Source: Bacillota bacterium (GTDB lineage: Bacteria; Bacillota; Clostridia; Peptostreptococcales; Anaerovoracaceae). Taken from it: a stretch of DNA of 12,497 nucleotides. The translations under genes were made by a program, and so were the position numbers. The notes beneath the pieces were generated by a model, which did not search any database, was not told the DNA's origin, and saw only the letters and a program-made list of their open reading frames with translations. Numbering within the stretch: the stretch's first letter is position 1; every line of letters begins with the position of its first letter. Below are positions 1-6,278 of this stretch, piece after piece. Location: the NCBI GenBank assembly GCA_021443825.1, contig JABUTE010000039.1, positions 1 to 12,497 of the forward strand, given 5' to 3'.

Positions 1-660
1 CTCCCGATACCGTTCGTCGTGCATCATCCCGAAATGCTCCCAGTAGCAGATCGCGCCGCTCCTTTTTTTTATGGTGAAATCGGGATAGAGAATGCGGCCG
101 TCTGCCATCAGCTCCTGTTCATACCGAAAAGAGATCCCGTTTTCGTACAGCTTTTCTGCGATCAGCAGTTCATTCTTGGATCGAACTCTAAGGCCCCGCG
201 AGGTAATGTGGATCAGGCCTTCCGGATGCAGATCGCTCCTTTTATAAGGCGCCTGCGACCAGTCGTCAACGGCCTCGGATCGGTGCGTAAGCGCCTGCTC
301 GATCAGCTTCGGATCCAGCCCGTCGTATTCTTTGATCTTCTGGGCAAAGAACATGCTCCGATCCCAGTCGGAAAATGCCTGTTTGTTGGAATGCAATGTA
401 TCGAGAGCCGCCTCGACGTGCGAAAGTTCCGCTCGCAGATAATCTGCCCTGAGTAGCTTTATGATCTCCTGCGGTTTTCTGGTGATATCGATGCGCGTTC
501 GTTTGCCGTTTCTGAACGAGACTGCATAAGCGTGCCTGGCACCGCGCTTGATATGCCAATGCAGAAGGTCCTCCGGCAGAGCCTGCAGCTCCATAGTGTC
601 GGATTTCTGCATTTCTTTTAAAATTGACTCCATTCTTGTGATTTCCGGTGTGATGATCAC
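1..660 (-). CDS. PD-(D/E)XK nuclease-like protein, partial (C-terminus off the window)
   Basis: 220 codons are visible, reading from a GTG at 660 to the left edge. I chose this start because AGGAGGT lies on the minus strand at 675-669, 8 bases upstream; the first ATG (633) has no such site. Residues 1-85 are a charged, helical region with a basic beta-hairpin-like stretch (about 33-60). From about residue 158 the sequence fits a PD-(D/E)XK fold: S161-K-N-E-L-L-I-A with E164, then YEQEL, then Y-P-D194-F-T-I, then Y-W-E208-H-F-G-M-M. From general knowledge, clostridial proteins of unknown role share this YPDFTI...YWEH-GMM signature. The usual third motif (E-x-K) is replaced by E-H, so cleavage activity is unproven. 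It is preceded by a long leader and its own promoter. The visible part says nothing about its substrate; DNA processing or defence are both possible. Confidence 0.75.
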   Translation of the reverse strand, partial: MIITPEITRMESILKEMQKSDTMELQALPEDLLHWHIKRGARHAYAVSFRNGKRTRIDITRKPQEIIKLLRADYLRAELSHVEAALDTLHSNKQAFSDWDRSMFFAQKIKEYDGLDPKLIEQALTHRSEAVDDWSQAPYKRSDLHPEGLIHITSRGLRVRSKNELLIAEKLYENGISFRYEQELMADGRILYPDFTIKKRSGAICYWEHFGMMHDERYRE

Positions 661-685
661 GGGTTTTTACCTCCTTCTATCGTGG

Positions 686-986
686 TGGTGACACGGATAC
701 GGGTTTTGAAAGGTCCGGGGCTCCATTCTGCCCGTCAGCAAGGGGTTCTATCGGATATCTTCCTTGTCATTAGGCCTCTGGTGCCAAATGTTTGCGCATA
801 CGGCTTCGTCAGGCTCCACTTTTGCCTGTTCGCGGAGCTCGCAGTCAGGTATTTTTTGATATTTTGGCACCAACTCTTGAAAATGCTGCAGAAATGGCCT
901 GAAAATGCTCGGTTAACATGCGTTTGAGCAAGGAGACCCTCGAGGTTGGAGCCTGTATTACGGGAAAAAGCCTTGCAGTGTCACCA
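686..986 (-). repeat. nested inverted-repeat element / long imperfect hairpin in the leader of the nuclease-like gene
   Basis: Three pairs of complementary arms are nested. TGGTGACAC (686-694) pairs with GTGTCACCA (978-986); GGCTCC (719-724) pairs with GGAGCC (948-953); TGGTGCCAAA (779-788) pairs with TTTGGCACCA (863-872). The outer two pairs have exactly the same centre (836) and are separated by 24 bases on both sides. An inner CAGGC/GCCTG hairpin lies near the centre. The element lies between the predicted start site (about 1033) and the ribosome binding site (675-669), so it would be transcribed as a structured leader. It could instead be a MITE-like insertion or a separate structured RNA. 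It matches no RNA family that I recognise. Confidence 0.5.
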
Positions 987-1017
987 GCGCTTTAATGCGC
1001 AGCTTTCTCTCTTTACA

Positions 1018-1068
1018 TAATTACCATATTATGGAAATTATATTACAGGAAATGGTAAATTCTGTCAA
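1018..1068 (-). promoter_or_regulatory. sigma-A-like promoter with dyad operator over the start site
   Basis: On the minus strand TTGACA (1068-1063) is followed after 17 bases by TAATAT (1045-1040). Initiation would be near 1033, reading toward the nuclease-like gene. A 23-bp dyad at 1018-1040, centred on 1029, has only one mismatched pair: half-sites TAATTaCCATA and TATGGaAATTA. It sits directly over the predicted start and touches the -10, a classic repressor position. Another TTACCAT-like half-site lies inside the spacer (about 1051-1058). The regulator is unknown. Confidence 0.6.
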
Positions 1069-1580
1069 CAGAAAAGGCTGTGACCTCGCAGAAATGTACA
1101 AGCGATGGAAGCATGATTTCTGAAAAGCCGTTGAAACTGGTCTCCGGCTGCTGCATCGCATGCCTCTCCCCGAGGCAGCTGCAGGGTCAGTTAGCATACG
1201 GGCCTGAGGAGTGGGGGTAGCGCGGGTGCGGCACGAGGGGTGCAGAGGGTGCGGATATGCAGTGAAGCGCGGGTGCGGCACGAGGCGTTCTGGAAGGCTC
1301 CGAAGCTGGTGGGTGCTGGGTACGGGGATGCATGTGGGCCTGGAGTGAGGGCAAGGTGCGGCCGGTCATTGCATAACATAGCATTTGTTGCAGGCACGGC
1401 GGCTTTGCGCCAAGCGGAACTGGCGGAGCCGTCAGCCCATCGCGCGTGCGGAAAAAGAGGTCGATCATAGCGCACCCCAACTTGCGGCATCTGTATATCG
1501 CCCCGCAGCGTAAGAAAAAGGCTTCCACATAGTACGCGTTCCGGCCCGGGGCAGCTGCAGCGAACCCTGCGCCGCAAGAA
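1069..1580. other. gene-free stretch with a 19-bp direct repeat
   Basis: No reading frame here has a ribosome binding site or a recognisable product. The only clear structure is an exact 19-bp direct repeat, GCGCGGGTGCGGCACGAGG, at 1220-1238 and 1267-1285 (47-bp period). A fragment resembling one arm of the stem-loops to the right, AAAAAGGCTTCCACATA, lies near 1515-1531. Confidence 0.5.
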
Positions 1581-1609
1581 AAACGGCCTCCGCACAGGGG
1601 AAGCCGTTT
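1581..1609 (-). terminator. terminator-like stem-loop, copy 1
   Basis: AAACGGC (1581-1587) pairs with GCCGTTT (1603-1609). After one mismatch (1588/1602), TCC (1589-1591) pairs with GGA (1599-1601), leaving a 7-base loop. On the minus strand the hairpin is followed by a T-rich run, so it could end leftward transcripts that read through from mutY. Confidence 0.5.
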
Positions 1610-1714
1610 GCGATCGATGGATCATATCATTCAGCACATCCGTAAATAGAGGACGGAATTGTTCGAGAGCTGATCTGTCAGGCGGAAAGAGTACAGAAAG
1701 CGATAAGGGTTATT

Positions 1715-1746
1715 AAAAACGGCCTCCACATATTGGAAGCCGTTTT
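1715..1746 (-). terminator. terminator-like stem-loop, copy 2
   Basis: AAAACGGC (1716-1723) pairs with GCCGTTTT (1739-1746). After the same single mismatch (1724/1738), TCC (1725-1727) pairs with GGA (1735-1737), with a 7-base loop. The minus strand ends in TTTTT. Arms and geometry match the copy at 1581-1609 while the loop differs, so the two are related. The hairpin works on paper in both directions but fits mutY read-through best. Confidence 0.55.
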
Positions 1747-1820
1747 GCTGCATATGGGGTGCTGTGGAACGCTTTCCCGCTTTTTACGGGGTGGCTGGAA
1801 GCTTCGGTCTGTTTCCCTCC

Positions 1821-2096
1821 GCCGGTCCGGAAAGCGCAGCAAAACAGCAGCTTCGCTTTGGCACTTGGAATACAGGACAGCCTTCTTGCCGATATTGCAT
1901 GTGCGCAGCGGGAACCGCCTCCTCGCTTTAGCGTCTGAAAAGCGGGTCTGCCTTCCTTCCGATCACGCAGGCGCAGCGGGAATCGCATCCTTGCTTTGCC
2001 GCTTGGAAAGCGGACACGCCATCTTGCCGATCACGCAGGCGCAGCGGGAACCGCCTCCTCGCTTTTCCGCTTGGTAGCGGGCACGTCTTTACGCCC
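1821..2096. repeat. 68-70 bp imperfect tandem repeat, about four copies
   Basis: Copies begin near 1821 (most diverged), 1891, 1961 and 2029, giving periods of 70, 70 and 68 bp. The shared core runs from CTTGCCGATCACGC through GCGCAGCGGGAACCGC and CTCGCTTT to CCGCTTGGAAAGCGG. Each copy can fold on a CGCTTT/AAAGCG type inverted repeat. The period is not a multiple of three, no frame crosses all copies without breaking phase, and the array lies just downstream of mutY. This fits extragenic palindromic-type repeats rather than coding sequence. Confidence 0.65.
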
Positions 2097-2168
2097 CGCG
2101 CTCGGCCGCGCAGAGGAGGTCCGCTACCCTTTTGCGCCCGGGGCGGCGAACTCACCCTCCTTCCTCCC

Positions 2169-3674
2169 TCACCGCAGGTAGGGAAGATAGGCGCTGAAGG
2201 CAGATGGAATGGCGTAGTCGCTTTGGATCTCGGCGAGGGAGCAGAATTGCAGCTTTTCTTTTTTTCGAAGGTCCAGCTGCTCTTCGCTGGCAAAGGCCTC
2301 TTCTTCGATGAGCACCTGCCAGCCGGTCATGTGCCATTCCACATGGCTGAAGATATGCTTTGCCGGGGGCAGCTCTGCGATGCGGATGGGGGAAAAGCCC
2401 ATGGCCTGCACATACGAAACCACTTCCTCGCGGGTCAGGAGCTGCAGGTAATTGGGAAGCTCCCACAGGTCGGCCAGAAGGCCTCTTGCCGGGCGCTTTC
2501 GGATGGCGGCTCGCTTGCCGTCGGAAAGGATCAGCACCGTTCGTTCTTCGATCTTGCGGGCGGCCTTTTTCGAGCGCACGGGAAGGATTCCTGTAAGGCC
2601 CTCCCTGCGGGCGGTGCAAAGGCCTTCCCAGGGGCAGCGATGGCAGAGGGGCTCGCCGTTTGGCACGCAGACGGTGGCTCCCAGATCCATCATAGCCTGG
2701 TTGAGCAGGCCGGGATGAAGAAAGGCGGGCTCTTCGCCTCGGGAAAGGGCTTCTGCCTGCTGCTGCAAAACAGCGGCGCTGCTGCGTTGGGGCGGCTTCA
2801 GCGCTTCGGCAGACAGGACGGGAGTATCGGCGGCGCTGGTTGCAGCCTGAGCGATCGGCTGTTCGAGGTTCGTGATGCCTGCCGTGTTCGCGCTCGCGAG
2901 CTCGATGCCTGCAGAGACCGCTCTCATGGAGCATACCGCTTCTGCCGCCAGCCTGCCCGCGGGTTCGATGCTCTCAGTCACAGTGTCTGCCGAGCTCTCA
3001 GCTTCGACGACCTGTGTTTCTTTGCTCTGCGCGCTCGCAGCCTGGTCGCCCGGCATCTGCTCGAGGTTCGCGGCTTCCGCCTCCTGCCTGCTTGCCGGCA
3101 TCGCGCTTTCCGCGCTGGGTCCTTCCGCTGCCTCCTTCAGCGTACGGTAGTAGGCGCGCAGCACCCGTTCGGCCCGGTCTTTTGTCTGCTGCAGCTGAAT
3201 GTCTGCATCGTCGCCCGTCAGGCGGGCCAGAATGCGCAGCACATTGCCATCCACCGCAGGCTCATATTTTCCGTAGGCGATGGAGGCGATGGCGCCCGCC
3301 GTGTAGCGCCCGATGCCGGGCAGCTTCAGCAGCTCGTCAAAGTCAGACGGAAGGGCTCCCCCGTATTGGGCATCGATCTGCTGCGCCGCCTTGTGCAGAT
3401 TGCGCACCCGGCTGTAATAGCCCAGGCCTTCCCACAGCTTCAGGTAGGTCTCCTCCGGGCAGGCCGCCAGGGCCGCCGAGGTGGGAAGAGCTGCAAGAAA
3501 TCGGGCATAGTATGGCTTTACCGCCTCCACCCGTGTCTGCTGCAGCATGATCTCGCTGATCCAGATGTGATAGGGGGCGGGGTCGCTGCGCCAGGGCAGC
3601 TTTCTTGCATTATTAAGAAACCATCGGTACAGGAGGATTCCTGCCCTGCTGTAATCAAATTCTTCGAAAGTCAT
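2169..3674 (-). CDS. mutY: A/G-specific adenine glycosylase MutY with a large internal insertion
   Basis: MutY removes adenine mispaired with 8-oxoguanine, the last safeguard of the GO repair pathway. This 501-residue protein carries every expected part: LPWR near 26-29; catalytic E41 in WISEIMLQQT; the helix-hairpin-helix LPGIGRYTAGAI (118-129); catalytic D142 in PAVDGNV; iron-sulphur cysteines C336, C344, C347 and C353; and a C-terminal NUDIX-like domain (about 376-498) with the 8-oxoG-reading F-S-H motif at 442-444. The first cysteine gap is seven residues, one more than in E. coli, which I recall as usual in clostridia. The family is typically about 350-390 residues; the excess is an Ala/Glu/Ser-rich, probably disordered block at about 186-312, between the YYRTLKEAAE helix and LLNQAMMDLG. 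It is in frame with no stop, so the gene looks functional. The start ATG (3674) has no clear Shine-Dalgarno, and I see no convincing promoter for this apparently single gene. Confidence 0.95.
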   Translation of the reverse strand: MTFEEFDYSRAGILLYRWFLNNARKLPWRSDPAPYHIWISEIMLQQTRVEAVKPYYARFLAALPTSAALAACPEETYLKLWEGLGYYSRVRNLHKAAQQIDAQYGGALPSDFDELLKLPGIGRYTAGAIASIAYGKYEPAVDGNVLRILARLTGDDADIQLQQTKDRAERVLRAYYRTLKEAAEGPSAESAMPASRQEAEAANLEQMPGDQAASAQSKETQVVEAESSADTVTESIEPAGRLAAEAVCSMRAVSAGIELASANTAGITNLEQPIAQAATSAADTPVLSAEALKPPQRSSAAVLQQQAEALSRGEEPAFLHPGLLNQAMMDLGATVCVPNGEPLCHRCPWEGLCTARREGLTGILPVRSKKAARKIEERTVLILSDGKRAAIRKRPARGLLADLWELPNYLQLLTREEVVSYVQAMGFSPIRIAELPPAKHIFSHVEWHMTGWQVLIEEEAFASEEQLDLRKKEKLQFCSLAEIQSDYAIPSAFSAYLPYLR

Positions 3675-4327
3675 ACGCCGTCTGTGTGCAGGCTCTGCAG
3701 CTGCAGGGGATGGCTGCGCCGTTCCCCGGGCGGGGCGAGGCAGCGGCTCTTGCAGGGGAGATCCTGACAGGTTCTTGGGAAATACATACCCTGTCAGTAT
3801 ACACGAAAGGCGGCGGGAATTCTACGGGGCGAGGCCGCTTAGCCTGTGCGGAAGGGCTGTGGGAATGCTGCGGGGCGGCAGGGCATCGCGCCGGGCAGAG
3901 GAGGAATATTGTTGCAGGGCTTTGAGGCGTTCGGGCAGAAACGGGGGCAGATTGGAAGGGGAGCGATTCGGCGCTGCGGTGCACAGTTGGATCTCGGGCA
4001 GGGGTGATAGTGCTGTGCAAATAGGCTGTGCGGCGGGCTGTGCGGGGCCGGATGCCGTTCGGCCTACGCCGGAAGGCAGCCGGTTTGGGAAAGCTCCCGG
4101 CGAAAACGCCCACAACCCGGCAACATATTATATAGAAGAAAGTACGTAAGCATTTCGCCGGCAGCACAGGCGCGCCAGCTCCGTCTGCAGCCGGGGGCGC
4201 CTTTCCCCGGCAGCTTCTGCGCAGTCAGGCAGCAGGTCATTCCCGTTCCCGTTCGCCCCTTGCAAGGCCGCAGAAAAAGCGCCTTCTCTGCCAGCGAAAA
4301 TAGTTGGGAAAATATTTGAAATAGCTG
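3675..4327. other. gene-free stretch between mutY and the tRNA promoter
   Basis: Open frames here are GC-driven and lack ribosome binding sites or recognisable products. One stem-loop is visible at 4187-4214 (GCAGCCGGGG with CCCCGGCAGC, one mismatch, 8-base loop) without a T-run. Otherwise I see nothing. Confidence 0.45.
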
Positions 4328-4356
4328 TTGACAGAACGCACTCCCATCCGTATAAT
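4328..4356 (+). promoter_or_regulatory. consensus sigma-A promoter of tRNA-Thr
   Basis: TTGACA (4328-4333) and TATAAT (4351-4356) are both perfect consensus hexamers with the ideal 17-base spacer. Initiation near 4363 leaves a short 5' leader before the tRNA, as expected for a stable-RNA promoter. Confidence 0.9.
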
Positions 4357-4375
4357 AACACTTGTTGTGAGACCT

Positions 4376-4451
<76 letters not shown>

Positions 4452-4452
4452 T

Positions 4453-4488
4453 AAAAGACCCGAAGTCATAAGGCTTCGGGTCTTTTTA
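4453..4488 (+). terminator. intrinsic terminator of tRNA-Thr
   Basis: A perfect 13-bp stem joins AAAAGACCCGAAG (4453-4465) to CTTCGGGTCTTTT (4474-4486) around an 8-base loop, followed by more T. It starts two bases after the tRNA CCA. The A-rich 5' arm makes it usable on the other strand too. Confidence 0.93.
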
Positions 4489-5020
4489 TGTCTGAAAGGA
4501 GTCGCTGCCTTGCGCTGCCGCGCATGCAGGACTGTTTTGAAGGGCTGCGCAAGGAGTCGTAAGGCATGGATTCCGACCGGCTGCGAGGAGGAATGCGCGC
4601 TGAGGGTGAGCGCTTTGCGCATATAAGATGCAAAGCAGCCGTTCCTATGGGCGGCTTTGTGCTGCGCAGCATGAAGGGCGGCTTTTGGATACCGGGAATG
4701 CTTACGGTTCCGCGCAGGATGCGCCTTGCCGTCGTTCTGCGTTTCCGCACCTCTCCGCCCCTGCACCCGAGCTCCCACAGCTCCTCTCGCTGTGCCCTTC
4801 CCCGCGCCCGAGCTCTCGCAGATCCTCTCAGCCCGCGGCCTGCCCGGCCTCTTTCGGATTCCCTGCTCTTAGGGGCATACAGGCTTTCCTGACGCTGACT
4901 TTGCACCCTCTGTTTTCTGCGCTTGCAGGCACCGGTCTTTCAAAATGCAGCTGTATTTCTTCTTTTGCGCCGATCATCAACCTATATTTTCCTGAAAATA
5001 CCAAAAGTCACAGATTTCTC
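4489..5020. other. gene-free GC-rich stretch
   Basis: No gene is supported. Frames of about 110-145 codons exist on both strands, but they have arginine/serine/proline-rich, unstructured translations and no ribosome binding sites. An imperfect 26-bp direct repeat lies at 4763-4788 and 4804-4829 (core CCCGAGCTC and TCCTCTC). Nothing else stands out. Confidence 0.45.
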
Positions 5021-5416
5021 TGAAAGTTTTTGCAATTTTCAAAGCATTTTGTGACCAAAACGGCCAGATGCAAAAAACGGGTCGGACTCCTCGCTTTAGA
5101 ATCGAATCCGTACAAAAAACGGAATGAAAAACGGTGCAAATCCTTTGATTTCAAGCGTCAAGGGGGGGGGTAAACGTGTATTAAAAACCTGTATCGCAAA
5201 TGCGTCATTTGATTTTTATAATTATTTATACGCATGCCTTTTCGGTGACACGGGCCGCACGCAAAATATACATCATTTGACGCATAGTGACAGATTTCAA
5301 CGGTGCATGAAAAGTGACCGAAACCCTTGAAAAAACGGCATTTTTCACGTCTGTTGCATATGTGTAACCAAAAGCAAAAAAGTTGAAAAATAATCCGATT
5401 TTTTTCAAAAAACCTC
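5021..5416 (+). promoter_or_regulatory. AT-rich upstream control region with repeated motifs
   Basis: Composition switches from GC-rich to AT-rich here, just before the sipW promoter. Repeated motifs include AAAACGG-type sequences (5054-5063, 5071-5080, 5113-5122, 5126-5134, 5329-5338); GCAT..GTGACC.AAAC twice (about 5044-5061 and 5305-5324); AACGGTGCA twice (5130-5138, 5299-5307); ATGCGTCA/TGACGCAT inverted (5200-5207, 5278-5285); and two TGAAAAA...TTTTTCA inverted repeats (5328-5347, 5384-5407) ending 10 bases before the -35. A run of nine G lies at 5162-5170. These look like binding sites for one or more regulators of the operon; none matches a consensus that I can name. Confidence 0.45.
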
Positions 5417-5444
5417 TTGCATTTTCTTTTTGAAGTGCTATTAT
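5417..5444 (+). promoter_or_regulatory. probable promoter of the sipW operon (extended -10)
   Basis: TTGCAT (5417-5422), a 16-base spacer, then TATTAT (5439-5444) preceded by TGC, an extended -10. Initiation would fall near 5451, giving a leader of about 190 bases before the sipW ATG. The position just after the two inverted repeats supports regulated transcription. Confidence 0.65.
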
Positions 5445-5446
5445 GA

Positions 5447-5520
5447 GGGTGCAAACAGCAATTGCGATTCCGTTTTGAGCAGCCCCGCAAGCTGCCGGTC
5501 GCAAAGCCGGGTGCAAAACC
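5447..5520 (+). promoter_or_regulatory. structured 5' leader of the sipW operon
   Basis: Two stem-loops sit at the start of the predicted transcript. In the first, CAGC+TTGCG (5456-5466, AA bulge) pairs with CGCAAGCTG (5486-5494). In the second, CCGG (5495-5498) pairs with CCGG (5507-5510). The block is flanked by direct repeats GGGTGCAAA at 5447-5455 and 5509-5517. Together with the terminator-like hairpin that follows, this resembles an attenuator or an undescribed ligand-binding leader. GCAAAC and CGCAAAGCC recall strands of the c-di-GMP-I riboswitch, but its second hairpin is missing. Confidence 0.4.
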
Positions 5521-5557
5521 AAAATTTATTCGAAAACAATTCAATACGAATTTCTAG

Positions 5558-5618
5558 TGACGTTTTTAATCTATCCAACTGTTTGATCATTTGGGCATTT
5601 TAAAAACGTCATTTTTTT
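5558..5618 (+). terminator. terminator-like hairpin (attenuator) before sipW
   Basis: A perfect 12-bp stem joins TGACGTTTTTAA (5558-5569) to TTAAAAACGTCA (5600-5611), followed directly by seven T (5612-5618). The loop is 30 bases, long for a terminator, and the stem is AT-rich. It lies after the promoter and ends 26 bases before the sipW start, so if active it would act as an attenuator rather than end an upstream gene. A bound dyad in DNA is the other possibility. Confidence 0.5.
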
Positions 5619-5644
5619 ATAAAGGCTGGTGATTAAAGAAAAAC

Positions 5645-6211
5645 ATGCTGAAAAAAATATGGAATACCCTAACCACAGTGCTCGTTACACTGGTCGTGAT
5701 CCTGGCGATCCTCCTGGCGGGGGTCAGGGTGGCAGGCCTTCAGGTCTACACCGTGCTCTCCGGATCGATGGAGCCCACCTACCACACAGGCTCACTGATC
5801 TATGTGAAAAAGATAGCTACGGAAGATATCACCGAGGGAACACCGATCACCTTCATGCTGAGTGAAGACACCATCGCCACCCACCGGGTGGTCGGCGTAG
5901 TACCCGACGAAAACGATCCCTCCGTAGTCCGGTTCCGCACCAAGGGCGATGCCAACGAAGCCGAAGACGGCAGCCTCGTCCATTACAAAAACGTGATCGG
6001 AACCCCCGTCTTCACCATCCCCAAGCTGGGATATGTAGCCAACTACATTCAAAAGCCCCCCGGGATGTATGTAGCGATCTCCGCAGGAGCCTTCCTGATG
6101 CTCCTGATGTTTATCCCCGATCTCTTCGCATCGGACGATAAGGATAAAGAGAAAAAGCTTTCGGAAAGCTCTTCCGAGGCATGCGAAGAATCGGGTGACG
6201 ACCCAAAGTAA
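5645..6211 (+). CDS. sipW: SipW-type signal peptidase I
   Basis: This membrane protease removes the signal peptides of TasA/camelysin-type proteins; here the four genes downstream are the obvious substrates. The 188-residue protein has an N-terminal membrane helix (about 9-30), the nucleophile S41 in VLSGSMEPTYHTGS, and H80 in IATHRVVGV. H80 takes the place of the lysine of ordinary bacterial signal peptidases, which marks the SipW/eukaryotic-microsomal (S26B) type. The conserved R-T-K-G-D102-A-N-E-A-E-D box follows, then a second membrane helix (about 141-162) and a short charged tail. Its length is that of SipW. ATG 5645 is the first start in frame (stop at 5630-5632); GGTGAT at 5628-5633 is a weak, slightly distant ribosome binding site, suggesting modest translation compared with the subunit genes. 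It is first in the operon, 67 bases before the first subunit gene. Confidence 0.93.
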   Translation: MLKKIWNTLTTVLVTLVVILAILLAGVRVAGLQVYTVLSGSMEPTYHTGSLIYVKKIATEDITEGTPITFMLSEDTIATHRVVGVVPDENDPSVVRFRTKGDANEAEDGSLVHYKNVIGTPVFTIPKLGYVANYIQKPPGMYVAISAGAFLMLLMFIPDLFASDDKDKEKKLSESSSEACEESGDDPK

Positions 6212-6278
6212 ACACCGGGCAGTCCGAAAGGCTTCCCAAAGCTATCATCACTTAGTTTTAAGAAATGGAGAAAACAAA

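Noticed and set aside
19..456. 145-codon plus-strand open frame at the left edge
   Set aside because: It lies opposite the nuclease-like gene, which has a proper start signal and conserved motifs.
756..917. Minus-strand open stretch inside the nested inverted repeat, with a protein-like translation (about 50 codons)
   Set aside because: No ATG and no ribosome binding site. The DNA is better explained by the nested repeat structure.
1187..1637. Overlapping minus-strand open frames of 113 and 148 codons
   Set aside because: Translations are Pro/Arg/Ala-rich without domains or ribosome binding sites, typical of GC-driven chance frames.
2223..3767. 514-codon open frame on the plus strand opposite mutY
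   Set aside because: It is antisense to a clearly conserved MutY, has no ribosome binding site or recognisable domain, and reflects the high GC of that gene.
5124..5330. 68-codon plus-strand frame containing the G9 tract
   Set aside because: No ribosome binding site, no recognisable similarity, and it lies across a region dense in regulatory-looking repeats. A phase-variable peptide cannot be excluded but is not supported.
5447..5545. c-di-GMP-I (GEMM) riboswitch
   Set aside because: Only two short strands, GCAAAC and CGCAAAGCC, match. The GAAA tetraloop and the second GC-rich hairpin with its conserved strand are missing, so I call only a structured leader.
5629..5865. 78-codon frame starting with GTG 5629, overlapping sipW
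   Set aside because: Shadow frame of sipW, whose catalytic residues and membrane helices are clear; its low-complexity Gly/Arg/His translation has no features.
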